Source: Bufo bufo (lineage: Eukaryota; Chordata; Amphibia; Anura; Bufonidae). From it: a stretch of DNA of 64,000 nucleotides. Below are positions 32,541 through 44,234 of this stretch, piece after piece. The stretch spans positions 407,258,565 through 407,322,564 of the forward strand of contig NC_053392.1 in assembly GCF_905171765.1 (NCBI RefSeq). Reading direction: 5' to 3'. Below the pieces are notes generated by a model. The model did no database searches and was not told the origin of the DNA. It saw nothing but the letters and a program-made list of their open reading frames with translations. Both the position numbers and the translations under genes were made by a program. Each line of letters begins with the position of its first letter. Within the stretch, counting starts at the first letter, position 1.

Positions 32541-33350
32541 TGCCCCCCCCCCCCTCAAACAAAAACAAAACAAAAAAGAAAACAACACTAATACTTACCT
32601 CCATCAGCAGTGATGCGATGCAGGCCTCTTCCGGCCTGTGTCCCCCACTATGTGCTGCCCAGCTCAGGCGGTCGAGATGATAATGACATGCTTTAGGGCG
32701 GCCTGGGGGGCAATTGCCTCCCTGTCCCTCGTCAAAGCCCGCCTCTGCCTGCAAGAAGGAACAACCAAGCTGTTTGCGTGTGTGAGTTTCCAGAGTACAT
32801 AGGGTGTCAGGGAGCAGATGAGCAGATCAGTGGCCACAACTGCCAGGGAGAGGAGAGTGGCCGCAGCCATGAACAGATATCATAACAGTTGCATTATAAC
32901 CTGGAATTAAAATGAATTTAATAAAAAAATGGTGTAACTTTCTGTAGTAGAATGAAAAAAATGCCTTTAGTTTAAAAAATGAGGGGGGAATTTATCAATT
33001 GCATTGGTTTTGGTGTTATTTTTAAGTCTGTCTTTGCTTTGTGAGGTTGTGCCAATTTTATGAATGCAACACGTCTCTAAAAGTACACCAGGGGGTTGCA
33101 TGATGTAGAGATGTTTTTTTTTTTTGTTTTGTTTTTTGCGACTTCTTAAAATGTCACACATTATAAATGAGACTTAAAAGTGTTCTAATCCAAAATCCTA
33201 CTTTTCACTCCACTTACAAAAATTGTAAGGTTCACCAAATATGCACCAAATGTCACATGTGTGTATCACTTGCGACATTTTTATGCCACAAAACTAATGT
33301 GACAGATTTGATAAATGTCCCCAAGTAAATAAATGAAAATTTATCAGCGC
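32541..33350. other. Non-coding, AT-rich, no repeat border found
   Basis: About 32590-32870 is moderately GC-rich and may belong to the same element as the array to its left. 32871-33350 is AT-rich with nothing recognised. Confidence 0.35.
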
Positions 33351-33512
33351 ATATACATTCAACCCCCTTTGCTATGAAACCCCTACATTAGGTTTGATCC
33401 AAGCAATTAACTTTTGAAGTCACATAATAAGATGAATAATCTTTCCTTAAGTGGAATCAAAGTGTGATCTGTCACATTGTGTGGGTTTTAGGGAATTTAG
33501 TGTACATTTGTA

Positions 33513-35061
33513 ATTGTGTTCAGAATGAAATCTTACAAGGACTTTTTAAAGAACCAAATGCAACTAAAATGACATCAATTGTTTTTGTAATACAGTATTA
33601 AATGTTTTTTTTGTGATTTCTTCATTTACACAATTATTCAACCCCTTAAAGACTACCACTCTTAAGAACAGAGGTTCATTGAAGTGTTTTCGATCAGGTA
33701 TTGAAAACACCTGTGGATGTCAAGGAGCAGCAATCAAGCATAATAAGCACCAATTAGGCAGATTTAAAAGGACTGTGATACTCAGCTCTTTCTAGACATT
33801 TACTGGTGTGTTTACAAACATGGTGAAGTCAAGAGAATGGTCCAGGAAGACAAGAGAAGAGGTGATTTCTCTTCACAGGAAGGGCAATGGCTATAAGAAG
33901 ATTGCAAAGATATTAAACATACCAAGAGACACCATAGGAAGCATCATTCGCAAATTCAAGGCAAAGGGCACTGTTGAAACGCTACCTGGTCGTGGCAGAA
34001 AGAAGATGCTGACTTCGACTGCTGTGCGCTACCTGAAGCGCAAAGTGGAGAAAAGTCACCGTGTGACTGCTGAGGAACTGAAAAAAGATTTGTCAGATGT
34101 GGGTACTGAAGTTTCAGCTCAGACAATAAGGCGCACATTGCGTAATGAAGGCCTCCATGCCAGAACTCCCAGGCGCACCTCCTTGCTGTCTCCAAAGAAT
34201 AAGAAGAGTCGACTGCAGTATGCCAAAAGTCATGTGGACAAACCACAAAAGTTTTGGGATAGTGTTCTGTGGACTGATGAAACAAAATTAGAACTGTTTG
34301 GGCCCATGGATCAACGCTATGTTTGGAGGAGGAAGAACAAGGCCTATGAAGAAAAGAACACCTTGCCTACTGTGAAGCATGGCGGGGGGTCAATCATGCT
34401 TTACGGTTGTTTTGCTTCTACAGGTACAGGGAAGCTTCAGCGTGTGCAAGTTACCATGAATTCTCTTCAGTACCAGGAGATATTGGATGAAAATGTGATG
34501 CAGTCCGTCACAAACCTGAGGCTTGGGAGACGTTAGACCTTTCAACAGGACAATGATCCCAAGCATACCTCCAAGTCCACTAGAGCATGGTTGCAGATTA
34601 AAGGCTGGAACATTTTGAAGTGGCCATCGCAGTCACCAGACTTAAATCCGATTGAGAACCTCTGGTGGGACTTAGAGAAAGCAGTTGCAGCGCGCAAGCC
34701 TAAGAATGTGACTGAACTGGAGGCTTTTGCCCATGAAGAATGGGCGAAGGTACCCGCAGATCGCTGCAAGACACTTGTGTCAAGCTATGCTTCACGTTTA
34801 AAAGCTGTTATAACTGGAAAAGGATGTTGTACTAAGTACTAAGATTGAATGTCACTTGGGGGTTGAATAAAACTGATAATGATGTGAGCACAGAAAAGAC
34901 ATTTGTGGTTATTTCATTATAAATGTTATGTTATATTTGTCTGACTTACAAGTGCCTCTTTGATTTAATTGTAAACAAGATGACTGAAATGATGAAAATC
35001 AATGTCAAACTGGCCAAAACACTCAATTTCAGTGGGGGTTGAATAATTTTGAACACAACTG
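33513..35061 (+). mobile_element. Tc1/mariner transposon 3, nested
   Basis: The right end reads TTGAACACAACTG before TA (35062-35063); the left end at about 33513, ATTGTGTTCAGAAT after TA, is its degraded inverse. Direct repeats with TTATTCAACCCC lie inside each arm (near 33640 and 34862), an IR/DR arrangement. Confidence 0.75.
33808..34842 (+). pseudogene. Tc1 transposase (DD34E) with one stop codon
   Basis: A single frame runs from 33808 (a second ATG at 33820 is more likely the true start) to the stop at 34840-34842, about 340 residues, the normal size. It is interrupted only by TAG at 34534-34536, where relatives have Trp (LGRRW-type motif). Paired helix-turn-helix domains occupy roughly residues 10-110. 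Catalytic residues are Asp in WTDETK, Asp in QQDNDPKH and Glu in NPIENLW, with 34 between the last two. All motifs are intact. Confidence 0.92.
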
Positions 35062-35334
35062 TACATCAGGGATGATTATAAAACAATTTCCTAAATTATG
35101 AACATCCCACAGAGCACCTTTAAAATTAATCTAACTAAATGGAAGGAATATAGCAGAACAACAAACTTGACTAGAGAAAGCCGACCACTAAAATTCACAG
35201 ATTAAGCAAGGTAGGCATTAATCTCAGATGCAAAAAAGATACCATAGATAACACTGAAGAAGCTCCAAAGATCCATAGTGGTGATGGAAGTATCTATCCA
35301 TAAGAGAACAGAGGCCAGAAAAATCCATTGCTTA

Positions 35335-35599
35335 AGGCCTCATGCACACGACCGTTCCGTATCTTGCGGTCGGCAAATTGCGGAACGGAACAGGCGGCCC
35401 ATTGTAGAAATGCCTATTCTTGTCCTCAAAAAGGACAAGAATAGGATATGTTATATTTTTTTTGCGGGGCCACGGAACGGAGCAACGGATGCGGACAGCA
35501 CATGAAGTTCTGTCCGCATATTTTGCATGGGTCCGCACCCGAGCTGCAAAAACTGCAACTCGGATGCGGACCAGAACAACGGTCGTGTGCATGAGGCCT
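35335..35599. mobile_element. MITE with 22-bp perfect inverted ends
   Basis: AGGCCTCATGCACACGACCG at 35335 is matched in inverse at 35578-35599. Interior has further inverted repeats (TTCCG / CGGAAC). Flanks CTTA and AAA do not give a clean duplication. It has no coding capacity. Confidence 0.88.
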
Positions 35600-36021
35600 A
35601 AAGGAAAACATAAAAAAAATAATATTGAAGTTTACCAAACAAGTGGAAGAAGGTTCTCTGTGTGTAGATGATACTAAACTTAAACTTTTTGACCATCATG
35701 GAAAACTCTAACCCAACACCCCCCATCACCCCAAGCACCCCATTCGACAGTGAAGCATGGTGGTGGCAGCTTCATGCTGTGTGGATCTTTGAAAGGAACA
35801 GGAAAACTGGTTAGGATTGAAGGAAAGATGGATGCTAATAAATAAGGTGCTGTGATGAAGATTTGCATTCCCGACTGACAATGCCCCTAAATATACTGAA
35901 AAAAATACACTGAAGTGGTTTAAGGGGAAACACTTATATGTTTTGGAATGGTCTATTCAGAACCCAGACCTTAGTCCCCTTGAAAATATGTGGCATGACT
36001 TGAAGACTGCTATGAACCAAT

Positions 36022-37005
36022 TGTCACGACCATGGTATGGCCGTGACTCCTGAACCGCATGCAGTTGCCTGTGGTCTGGAGTTGTTGTCAATCACAGGTG
36101 AGGGCTGAAGTATTTTGCCTCACCTGTGGTTGCCGCTGGCAACATTAGGTTTGTGGCAGTAGAGCAGCTGGAGCTGGTTGCTAGGCTGCTCGCTGTCATT
36201 GCATGCGGTTGCACCTGGCAACCTGTCTCTTAGGTGTGCCTTGTCTCTGTTTTTGTGCACAAGGTTTATTTATGGGTGCACGTCCCCTGTATGTGGCTGT
36301 TTTCCCTTGCCTGCTCTAGGAAGGGTTAACTCCCTTCTGTGTGTGTGAACACTGGGTGTGTCTGTGTGGGTGTGGCTACTTGGGCCTATATAGCCTCTGC
36401 TGAGAGCAGTAGTCAGAGGGGTACTTCAGCCATGGTCTGCTGGAGTCATCCTCCTACTTTTATACCACCTGCCAGTGAGGGCCACCCTTGTGGTCATAAG
36501 CAAATGTTGTTATGTGATGTTAAGTTTATGTTTATGTGGTGTCTGTTATTATTGCAGCTATGGTTCTGGCTTCCTGTGTGTTTATGTGTGCTGTTTCCTT
36601 TTGTCTGTGTGTGGACATCAGCACTTGTGTCCAGGGATCCAGTCAGTGTGTCTGTGGCAGGTAGGGGTGGAAGTCTTTCACTCTCCTGCCATATCCATAG
36701 TCTGTTTATGTTTATATCCCCTTGCAGCTCAGCCAGTTTTAGACTCCTGTTTCTCCGCATCCAGGAGGAACAGGTGGTCTACCCAGCTCCTAGTTCAGGG
36801 ATCGGCGGAGGGTGAGTAGGGATCCGAGGTTCCTGAGCATGAGCCCTCCTACCATCAAGGTCGGCTCATGCAGCTAGGAGTCAGGGTCAGATTAGGGATG
36901 CAATAGGAGGTGACCTGCTCCCTAATTATGTGGTCCTGGCAGAGCAGCAACTTACATCTCCTGACATCGCACGGCTGAGGGTTTTCCCCATCCTCAGCCG
37001 TGACA
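36022..37005. mobile_element. Solo LTR, 984 bp, target duplication CCAAT
   Basis: Starts TGTCACGACC, ends CAGCCGTGACA, with CCAAT on both sides (36017-36021 and 37006-37010). TATATAG at about 36390 may be the promoter. An 11-bp hairpin (CACGGCTGAGG / CCTCAGCCGTG) lies at the right end. The transposase remnant joins across it. It does not match the LTRs of the other Gypsy copies here. Confidence 0.9.
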
Positions 37006-37249
37006 CCAATATAACTCATCAAAAGGAAGAGTTGGGCAATTTTGCCTGCATGCCTGGGCAAAAATCCCAGTGTACAGATGTGAAGCTAATAGAGACATAC
37101 TCCAAGAGACATGCACCTGCAATTAAAACAAAAGAAGGCTCCACAAAGTATTGACTGTCAGAGAGTGAATACTTATGCATATTAAATTTCTAATTTTTGG
37201 TCATAATTGTTGCTTGTGTCACAGTAAAACATAGGGGGTCATTCAGGGG

Positions 37250-38238
37250 TGCACCACTAATGAGGCCAGGTGAGGCGACCGCCTCAGGCAGCACCAGCTA
37301 AGGGCAAGAGGGGGTCAGCGGAAGGGCCATGGGCAATGAGTGCTTTCATTGTGGAAACGCTGGTCTCTACATATTCAACTGCATCACTGTACTCAGGACA
37401 GCAATACAGTTGAATGCTGTGAGAGGGCAGAGGAGTGATGTCTCCCTGGCCCGCCGTTTCCTCTAATAGACTTTAGTCCTAGTTCCTGTAGCCTGCAGAG
37501 GCTGGTGTCATCATTATCACGCTACCTGAGTCAGGCTGCATAGAGCTCAGGGCACAGACTAGAAGAGGTCTGTGTCTTGCACTGTATCGCTGACAGCAGA
37601 ATGGAGGTAAGTTTTTGAGTTTATTATTTTTATTTGGCAGCATGGTGTTGGGCCACAATGGGGTGGGGGTCATTATTTTGTAATTGGAGAAAGCACTATG
37701 GGGTGTAAGGGATCGCTTTCTCTCAGGGGGTCGCAATCACAGATTTCTGCTCTGACAACGGGGTTCAAGTGGTGCTTTATTTTTGGCAATTCAGCACCAT
37801 CACACACATAAACATCAAAATAAACACCTGCAAGTCTGGGCTCTACCTAATACATGTGTCGTCTCTATCTCTCCTATAGAGCGCAGTCCACAAAACAGGG
37901 TATTAGATCTGGCTTTCCTCAGCCCTCCTGGCTGAGACCACACAGAGCCTCTGCAGGCTTCAGTTTCCAAGTCCCACTGGACTCCTACACTGAGGGCTGG
38001 TTTATCCCCCCAGTGATTACATCAAGCAAGCCTCACCTGTGGTGGAATAGGGGTGTGGACTAGAATATACACCCCCTCCAGACCTCTATCAAGTATGAGG
38101 CCTGTCACTGCCTCACAGAGGACATTGCGGCTGCAAAAAGGAGCATTTTTGTACTGGCAAAAATTAAAAGGGGACCACTATGGGGGCATTTGTTGTACTG
38201 GGGGCACTAAAAGGGGGTAGTTTTTTATACTGACACAC
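37250..38238. mobile_element. hAT-like repeat, right side cut off
   Basis: Starts CAGGGGTGCACC (about 37246), a hAT-style end, with the GAGGCGACCGCCTC palindrome just inside. The remainder is non-coding and ends in one unit of a GGGGGCATT-type repeat before the Gypsy LTR at 38239. Its other end is not found on the far side of the Gypsy element. Confidence 0.45.
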
Positions 38239-38933
38239 TGTAACGGTCGCGTACACACACACACAGGAAGGAGGGAAGTGACCACTGCGCTCCACCCTTA
38301 CCCCTGGCCCTGCCTACTTGCCTCGCGAGTCTAAATGACAGGGGACAACTGGACGGCAATCCCTAACTTGGAATAAGTGCAGAGATGACAGACAGACAAA
38401 CAACAGGACGTGAACGGACCGAGTCAATACCAGGAAAGCTACAAAGTACAAATGGAGCAAGCAGAGAATTGTCAGGAGAAGCCGGGGTCATAAATACCAG
38501 GAGAGACATGAAGTACCAAAGGAGTCAGCAGAGGATCGTCAGGAGGAGGCCGGGGTCAGAATACCAGGAGAGCAGCAAAGTACACAAGGAGCAGGCAGAG
38601 GATCGTCAGGAATTCAGCAGGAGGTAAGTACGCCAGGAAAGACCAAATCACAGGTGGAACCTAAATTAACAGGCAACCTGTGGCCAGCAGGCTGCCTGTA
38701 TTTATAGTGGGGAGTGAGGGTCATGTGACGTGGCCAGCGTCACATGACCGACAGACCAACCAGTCGAGCACCGAGTGATCAGCTTGGTGCTCAAGGCAGA
38801 CTTAGGAGCAGGGAGCCACCCAGCTAGTAAAGCCGCCCTGGGAACGAGGTAAAACACAGATCCTCGTTCCCGAAGCTAAGCAGCAGGTATGCGGCTAATG
38901 GGGGACCGAGTGTACCTTCGGAACCCCGTTACA
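38239..38933 (-). repeat. 3' LTR of the inverted Gypsy element
   Basis: Full LTR, 695 bp, minus strand. Confidence 0.92.
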
Positions 38934-39576
38934 GTACCCACCCTTTTACGAGGGGCCACCGGACCCTTTCAGGGTGTTCTAAATGAAATTTTCGAACAAG
39001 TCTAGGAGCATGAACCTCCCTGGCAAGTACACAAGATCTCTCTTCAAGTCCATACCCCTTCCAGTGAATCAGGTACTGCAAGGAATTACGCACCTTCCTG
39101 ACATCCACTATTTTAGACACCACATAATCGACAGCATAATATAGTGGGGAGTGAGGGTCATGTGACGTGGCCAGCGTCACATGACCGACAGACCAACCAG
39201 TCGAGCACCGAGTGATCAGCTTGGCGCTCAAGGCAGACTTAGGAGCAGGGAGCCACCCAGCTAGTAAAGCCGCCCTGGGAACGAGGTAAAACACAGATCC
39301 TCGTTCCCGAAGCTAAGCAGCAGGTATGCGGCTAATGGGGGACCGAGTGTACCTTCGGAACCCCGTTACAGTACCCACCCTTTTACGAGGGGCCACCGGA
39401 CCCTTTCAGGGTGTTCTAAATGAAATTTTCGAACAAGTCTAGGAGCATGAACCTCCCTGGCAGGTACCCAAGATCTCTCTTCAAGTCCATACCCCTTCCA
39501 GTGAATCAGGTACTGCAAGGAATTACGCACCTTCCTGACATCCACTATTTTAGACACCACATAATCGACAGCATCA
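38703..39576 (-). repeat. 437-bp tandem duplication across the LTR boundary
   Basis: 38703-39139 and 39140-39576 are the same sequence with about three differences. Each copy holds the U3 part of the LTR as far as the TATA box plus the polypurine tract and the chromodomain-coding end. The offset of 437 holds at every landmark checked (LTR edge 38933/39370; GCAT 39134/39571). Confidence 0.93.
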
Positions 39577-42500
39577 TTAACAAGAACCGGCGGAGGTGAG
39601 GCTTTCGATGGTACTACCGGTTCAAAATATTTTTTAAGTAGACATTTATGGAACACATTATGAATGTGGAATGACTCGGGCAGCTCCAACCTAAATGATA
39701 CCGGGTTAATCACCTCTGTGATTTTATATGGTCCAATAAAACGAGGAGCAAACTTTTTAGAATCTACCTTAAGAGAGAGATTCTTGGAGGACAACCATAC
39801 CTTATCCCCAACCTGAAAATTCACCCTCCTTGAACGTCTCCTATCGGCCTTGAGTTTCTGAGAACTTTGAGCCTTTTCTAAGTTCGATTGAACCCGGGCC
39901 CAAACTGTGCACAGTTCAGAGGAGAACCTATCCGCCTCAGGGTTAGAGGAGGGGACGGATGACCCAGAATGAAAACGGGGATGGAAACCATGGTTACAAA
40001 AGAAAGGTGAAACCCCAGCAGAAGAATTGACACGGTTATTCAAAGCAAATTCAGCCAATGGAAGAAATTTCACCCATAATTGCTGGTCATCAGCAACATA
40101 CAACCTCAAGAATTGTTCCACAGACTGATTAAGGCGTTCAGTCTGCCCATTACTCTCAGGGTGGTAGGCAGAGGAAAAAGACAATGAAATTTTTAATTTT
40201 TGACAGAAGGCCCTCCAGAATTTGGACACAAACTGCACACCCCTGTCAGAAACAATATTTTCCGGGATACCATGCAATCAAACAATTTCTTTCACAAAAA
40301 TAGACGCCAGGGTTTTGGCATTCGGGAGTTTAGACAGGGGAATGAAATGGACCATCTTGCTAAACCTATCGACCACTACCCAAACTACAGTCTTACCCTC
40401 CGCCGGCGGTAGGTCAGTTATAAAGTCCATCGAGATATGGGACCAGGGTCTACTGGGAATGGGTAGGGGTCGTAGGTTACCAGCAGGGCGAGTCCTAGGT
40501 GTCTTGGACCTGGCACAAACCTCACAGGCTGACACGTAGGACTTGACATCCCTAGTTAGAGTGGGCCACCAATAAGATCTAGAAAGCAGATCCTTAGTGC
40601 CCTCAACACCCGGATGTCCACAAAAGGCAGAATCGTGACACTCACCCAACAGCTGGAGATGAAATTGTACAGGAACAAACAACTTATCTGTTGGGGTGGA
40701 TACCGGTGCCAGATGTTGTTCAGACCTAATGCGAGCCAAGATATCCTGGGTAAGAGCTGCTAAGAAGATTTTTGCTGGTAGGATGGATTCAGGTGGTACC
40801 TCAGTAGGTTGAAAAGCCTGGAAGCTCCGAGATAATGCGTCCGCCTTCACATTTTTACTTCCCGGCCTGAACGTAATGGAAAAATCAAAACGAGTAAAAA
40901 ACAGAGCCCATCTGGCTTGACGGGGATTCAACCTCTTAGCAGACTCGAGAAACATAAGGTTTTTATGGTCAGTGACAACAGTTACACAATGCCTTGCCCC
41001 CTCCAGAAAATGCCTCCACTCCTCAAAAGCCCATTTAATGGCCAGCAGCTCCCTATTCCCTATGTCGTAGTTTCTCTCCGTGGGAGAGAATTTCCTGGAG
41101 AAGAAGGCACATGGTCTCAGGTTAGTGAGGCTAGCAGGACCTTGTGAAAGGACTGCTCCCTCTCCGTCCTCTGACGCATCCACCTCCACAATAAAAGGTT
41201 TCTCCTGATCAGGCTGGATCAGAATGGGAGCGCTACTGAATGCCTTTTTTAATTTTTCAAATGAAGAAATGGCCTCAGTAGACCAATTCTCCAAATCCGC
41301 CCCTTTCTTAGTAAGGTCGGTCAACGGTTTAGCAATTACGGAAAAATTCATAATAAATTTACGATAGTAATTGGCGAAACCTAAGAACCGTTGTAAGGCC
41401 TTTAAGGATGAAGGTCTTACCCATTCCATAATTGCTAGTACCTTACCAGGATCCATCTTGAAGGCGTGAGGAGTCAGAACATGCCCTAGAAACAGAATCT
41501 CCTGTACACCAAAGACACATTTCTCTTGCTTAGCGGATAGCTGATTCTCCCTCAACACCTCTAATACTTGTTTAACATGAGACACATGGGATTCGAAGTC
41601 AGGAGAGAATATCAAAATGTCATTAAGATAGACAATAACAAATTTACCTAAGAACTCCCTAAGAATGTCATTCATAAAGTTTTGGAACACAGCTGGGGCA
41701 TTGCTGAGTCCAAAAGGCATCACCTGATATTCAAAGTGTCCTACGGGGGTATTGAACGCCGTCTTCCATTCGTCTCCCTCCTTGATTCGGATTAGATTGT
41801 ATGCCCCTTTCAGGTCAATTTTGGAAAACCAGGTTGCCCCCAGAACCTGGTTAAATAAATCCGGAATCAATGGGAGGGAGTATCTATTCTGGACAGTGAT
41901 TTTATTTAATCTCAGGTAATCGATACATGGCCGAAGACCACCATCTTTTCTCTTAACGAAGAAAAACCCCGCCCCCATAGGAGAGACAGAAGGTCTAATA
42001 TGCCCTTTACCAAGGCTCTCCTTAATATAAGCTTCAATGGCCTTGCGTTCGGGCATAGAAAGATTATAAATTCATCCCTTAGGAAACTTGGCCCCCTCTA
42101 CTAGCTCTATGGTACAATCATAAGGTCTATGGGGGGGGGGGGGGGTAGAACCTCCAGGGTTGGTGATGAGAATACATCAGAATATTCTCTAACAACAGAG
42201 GGTAAAGTATCAGACTTTACTGAGACCCCAGCCTGTACCACGGACAAGCACGAGTCACACTTAGGCCCCCATCTCACCAACTCCCCATTGGACCAATCTA
42301 TAGTGGGGCTATGTAGTCTGAGCCAAGGCAACCCTAGTACCACCTCAGCCGGTGGGTTCTCCAGGACTAAAAGCGAACATCTCTCTGAGTGGCACACACC
42401 CACAGTTAGAGAAATCTATGAGGTACATAAGCTCACCGTACCACCAATAAGAGGAGTAGCATCAATACCCATTACATGAATAGGAGTTGGTAAGGCAAAC

Positions 42501-43512
42501 ATAGGAATACCCAATCTTACAGCATACTCAGAGTCAATAAAGCTAGCCGCTGAGCCAGAATCAATAAAGGCCTTACCCGGCCATTTATCTACTCCCAGAG
42601 AAATCGTAATGGGTACCAAAAGCTTACATTTAGAAAATTCAGGGTGTACCTGGTCTTCAGGTTGCCTTGCCTTTGGAGACTTGACAGAGAGGACCTTCTT
42701 AGGACACTGGTTGATCCAATGGTCAGGATCTCCACAGTAAAAGCATTCTCCATGTCTGCCGCGAAGATTCCCTCGGGTCATGCCAACCTGCATGGGTTCC
42801 TCGGTGGAGACCTCAGCATTGTCTCTGGGATAGGCCTCTGGCTGGACCACCATCTGGGAAGAGAACTGTTGTTCCTGTCGTCTCTCTCTAACTCGTCGGT
42901 CAAGTCGGACAACAAGGGTCATAATCTCCTCTAAGGTCTCTGGAAGTTGATAACTGACCAGAAGATCCTTTAATTTATCAGACAGACCTGACCTGAACTG
43001 ACTCTTCAGGGCTGGTTCGTTCCATCCTGAGGGGACACACCACCTTCTGAATTGGGTGCAATAATCCTCCGCTGGTAGATTGCCCTGAACCAGTGCCTTT
43101 AGAGCCGTCTCGGCTACTAGAGCCCTGTCTGGTTCATCATAGAGGGTACCCAGGGCCTGAAAGAACCCCTCCACAGAAGATAAACAACTGGCGCCAGCAG
43201 GTAAAGAGAACGCCCAGTCCTGGAGATCACCCTGTAATCGGGAAATGATAATGCCCACGCGTTGACTCTCGGGGCCAGAGGACACGGGCGCAAACGGAAG
43301 TAAAGTTTGCAATTCTCCTTAAAAGAGAGAAACTTCTTCCGGTCTCCAGAAAAGGGTGCTGGGAGCTTAATCTGGGGCTCAAAATGCGGACTGGAGGCCT
43401 GAGGAGTGGAAGAACCTTGCCCTAACTCAAATGAACTGAGTTTTTCCCCTAACTCCTGCACCATCTGCGTCAGATTAGAGACATGGTCAGTCAGGGTCAC
43501 CAGAGGATTCAT
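39366..43512 (-). pseudogene. Gypsy gag-pol, multiply disabled
   Basis: Start at 43512, stop TAA at 39368-39366 formed by the first bases of the LTR. Damage: a frameshift in gag at about 43315; TAG at about 42413-42415 after protease; a G/C run of about 16 (42128-42143) shifting the frame; TGA near 42075; TGA near 40278-40280 before the integrase catalytic core. The RT box reads YLND, so the first catalytic Asp is Asn. Zinc knuckle, RNase H, integrase DD35E and chromodomain are otherwise recognisable. Confidence 0.94.
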
Positions 43513-43540
43513 TATACAGTGGTTATTGGGCCTGTTAATC

Positions 43541-44234
43541 TGTAACGGTCGCGTACACACACACACGGGGGGAGGGAAGTGACCACTGCGCTCCACCCTT
43601 ACCCCTGGCCCTGCCTACTTGCCTCACGAGTCCTAATGACAGGGGACAACTGGACGGCAATCCCTAACTTGGAATAAGTGCAGGGATGACAGACAGACAA
43701 ACAACAGGACGTGAACGGACCGAGTCAATACCAGGAAAGCTACAAAGTACAAATGGAGCAAGCAGAGAATTGTCAGGAGAAACCGGGGTCATAAATACCA
43801 GGAGAGACGTGAAGTACCAAAGGAGTCAGCAGAGGATCGTCAGGAGGAGGCCGGGGTCAGAATACCAGGAGAGCAGCAAAGTACACAAGGAGCAGGCAGA
43901 GGATCGTCAGGAATACAGCAGGAGGTAAGTACGCCAGGAAAGACCAAATCACAGGTGGAACCTAAATTAACAGGCAACCTGTGGCCAGCAGGCTGCCTGT
44001 ATTTATAGTGGGGAGTGAGGGTCATGTGACGTGTCCAGCGTCACATGACCGACAGACCAACCAGTCGAGCACCGAGTGATCAGCTTGGCGCTCAAGGCAG
44101 ACTTAGGAGCAGGGAGCCACCCAGCTAGTAAAGCCGCCCTGGGAACGAGGTAAAACACAGATCCTCGTTCCCGAAGCTAAGCAGCAGGTCTGCGGCTAAT
44201 GGGGGACCGAGTGCACCTTCGGAACCCCGTTACA
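43541..44234 (-). repeat. 5' LTR of the inverted Gypsy element
   Basis: TGTAACGG...CCGTTACA, 694 bp, with TATAAATA on 44007-44000 and the self-primer 10-mer on 43975-43966. The primer site is on 43539-43530. Confidence 0.93.

Larger units (their letters stand above)
35063..37150 (+). pseudogene. Fossil Tc1 transposase, in three pieces
   Basis: 35063-35334 translates to a helix-turn-helix part (WKEYSRTTNLTREGRP). 35600-36021 includes DDTKLKLFDHH, a decayed HGGGS region, TDNAPKYT and SPLENMW (34 residues between Asp and Glu). 37011-37150 is the C terminus. Many stops and shifts. Interrupted by a MITE and a solo LTR. Confidence 0.75.
33352..37250 (+). mobile_element. Fossil Tc1/mariner element hosting three later insertions
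   Basis: Pieces in order: a left end with ATTCAACCCCCTTTGC (33352), coding remnants of the N-terminal helix-turn-helix part (35063-35334), middle and catalytic part (35600-36021), and C-terminal part (37011-37150), then AT-rich 3' sequence to about 37250. Between the pieces sit a younger Tc1 copy (33513-35061), a MITE (35335-35599) and a solo LTR (36022-37005). Removing the inserts gives one continuous transposase-like translation with many stops. Confidence 0.75.
38239..44234 (-). mobile_element. Ty3/Gypsy chromovirus, inverted and decayed
   Basis: A relative of the element at 22275-27840, on the minus strand: 5' LTR 44234-43541, gag-pol remnant, 3' LTR 38933-38239. The LTRs differ at roughly a dozen sites (about 2 percent), so it is older. 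No target duplication is seen (CACAC left, CTAGT right). It carries a 437-bp tandem duplication and several stops. Confidence 0.94.

Noticed and set aside
31901..32754. Minus-strand frames of 120-204 codons with Gly/Trp/His-rich repeats
   Set aside because: They come from the degenerate CCCCATAGTGCC array and change frame with each indel.
36339..36819. 158- and 114-codon overlapping frames
   Set aside because: They lie inside a solo LTR, overlap each other in two frames, and have no domain.
38385..38627. 80-codon frame repeated at 43686-43928
   Set aside because: Both are the same stretch of the Gypsy LTR; the repetition reflects LTR identity, not a gene.
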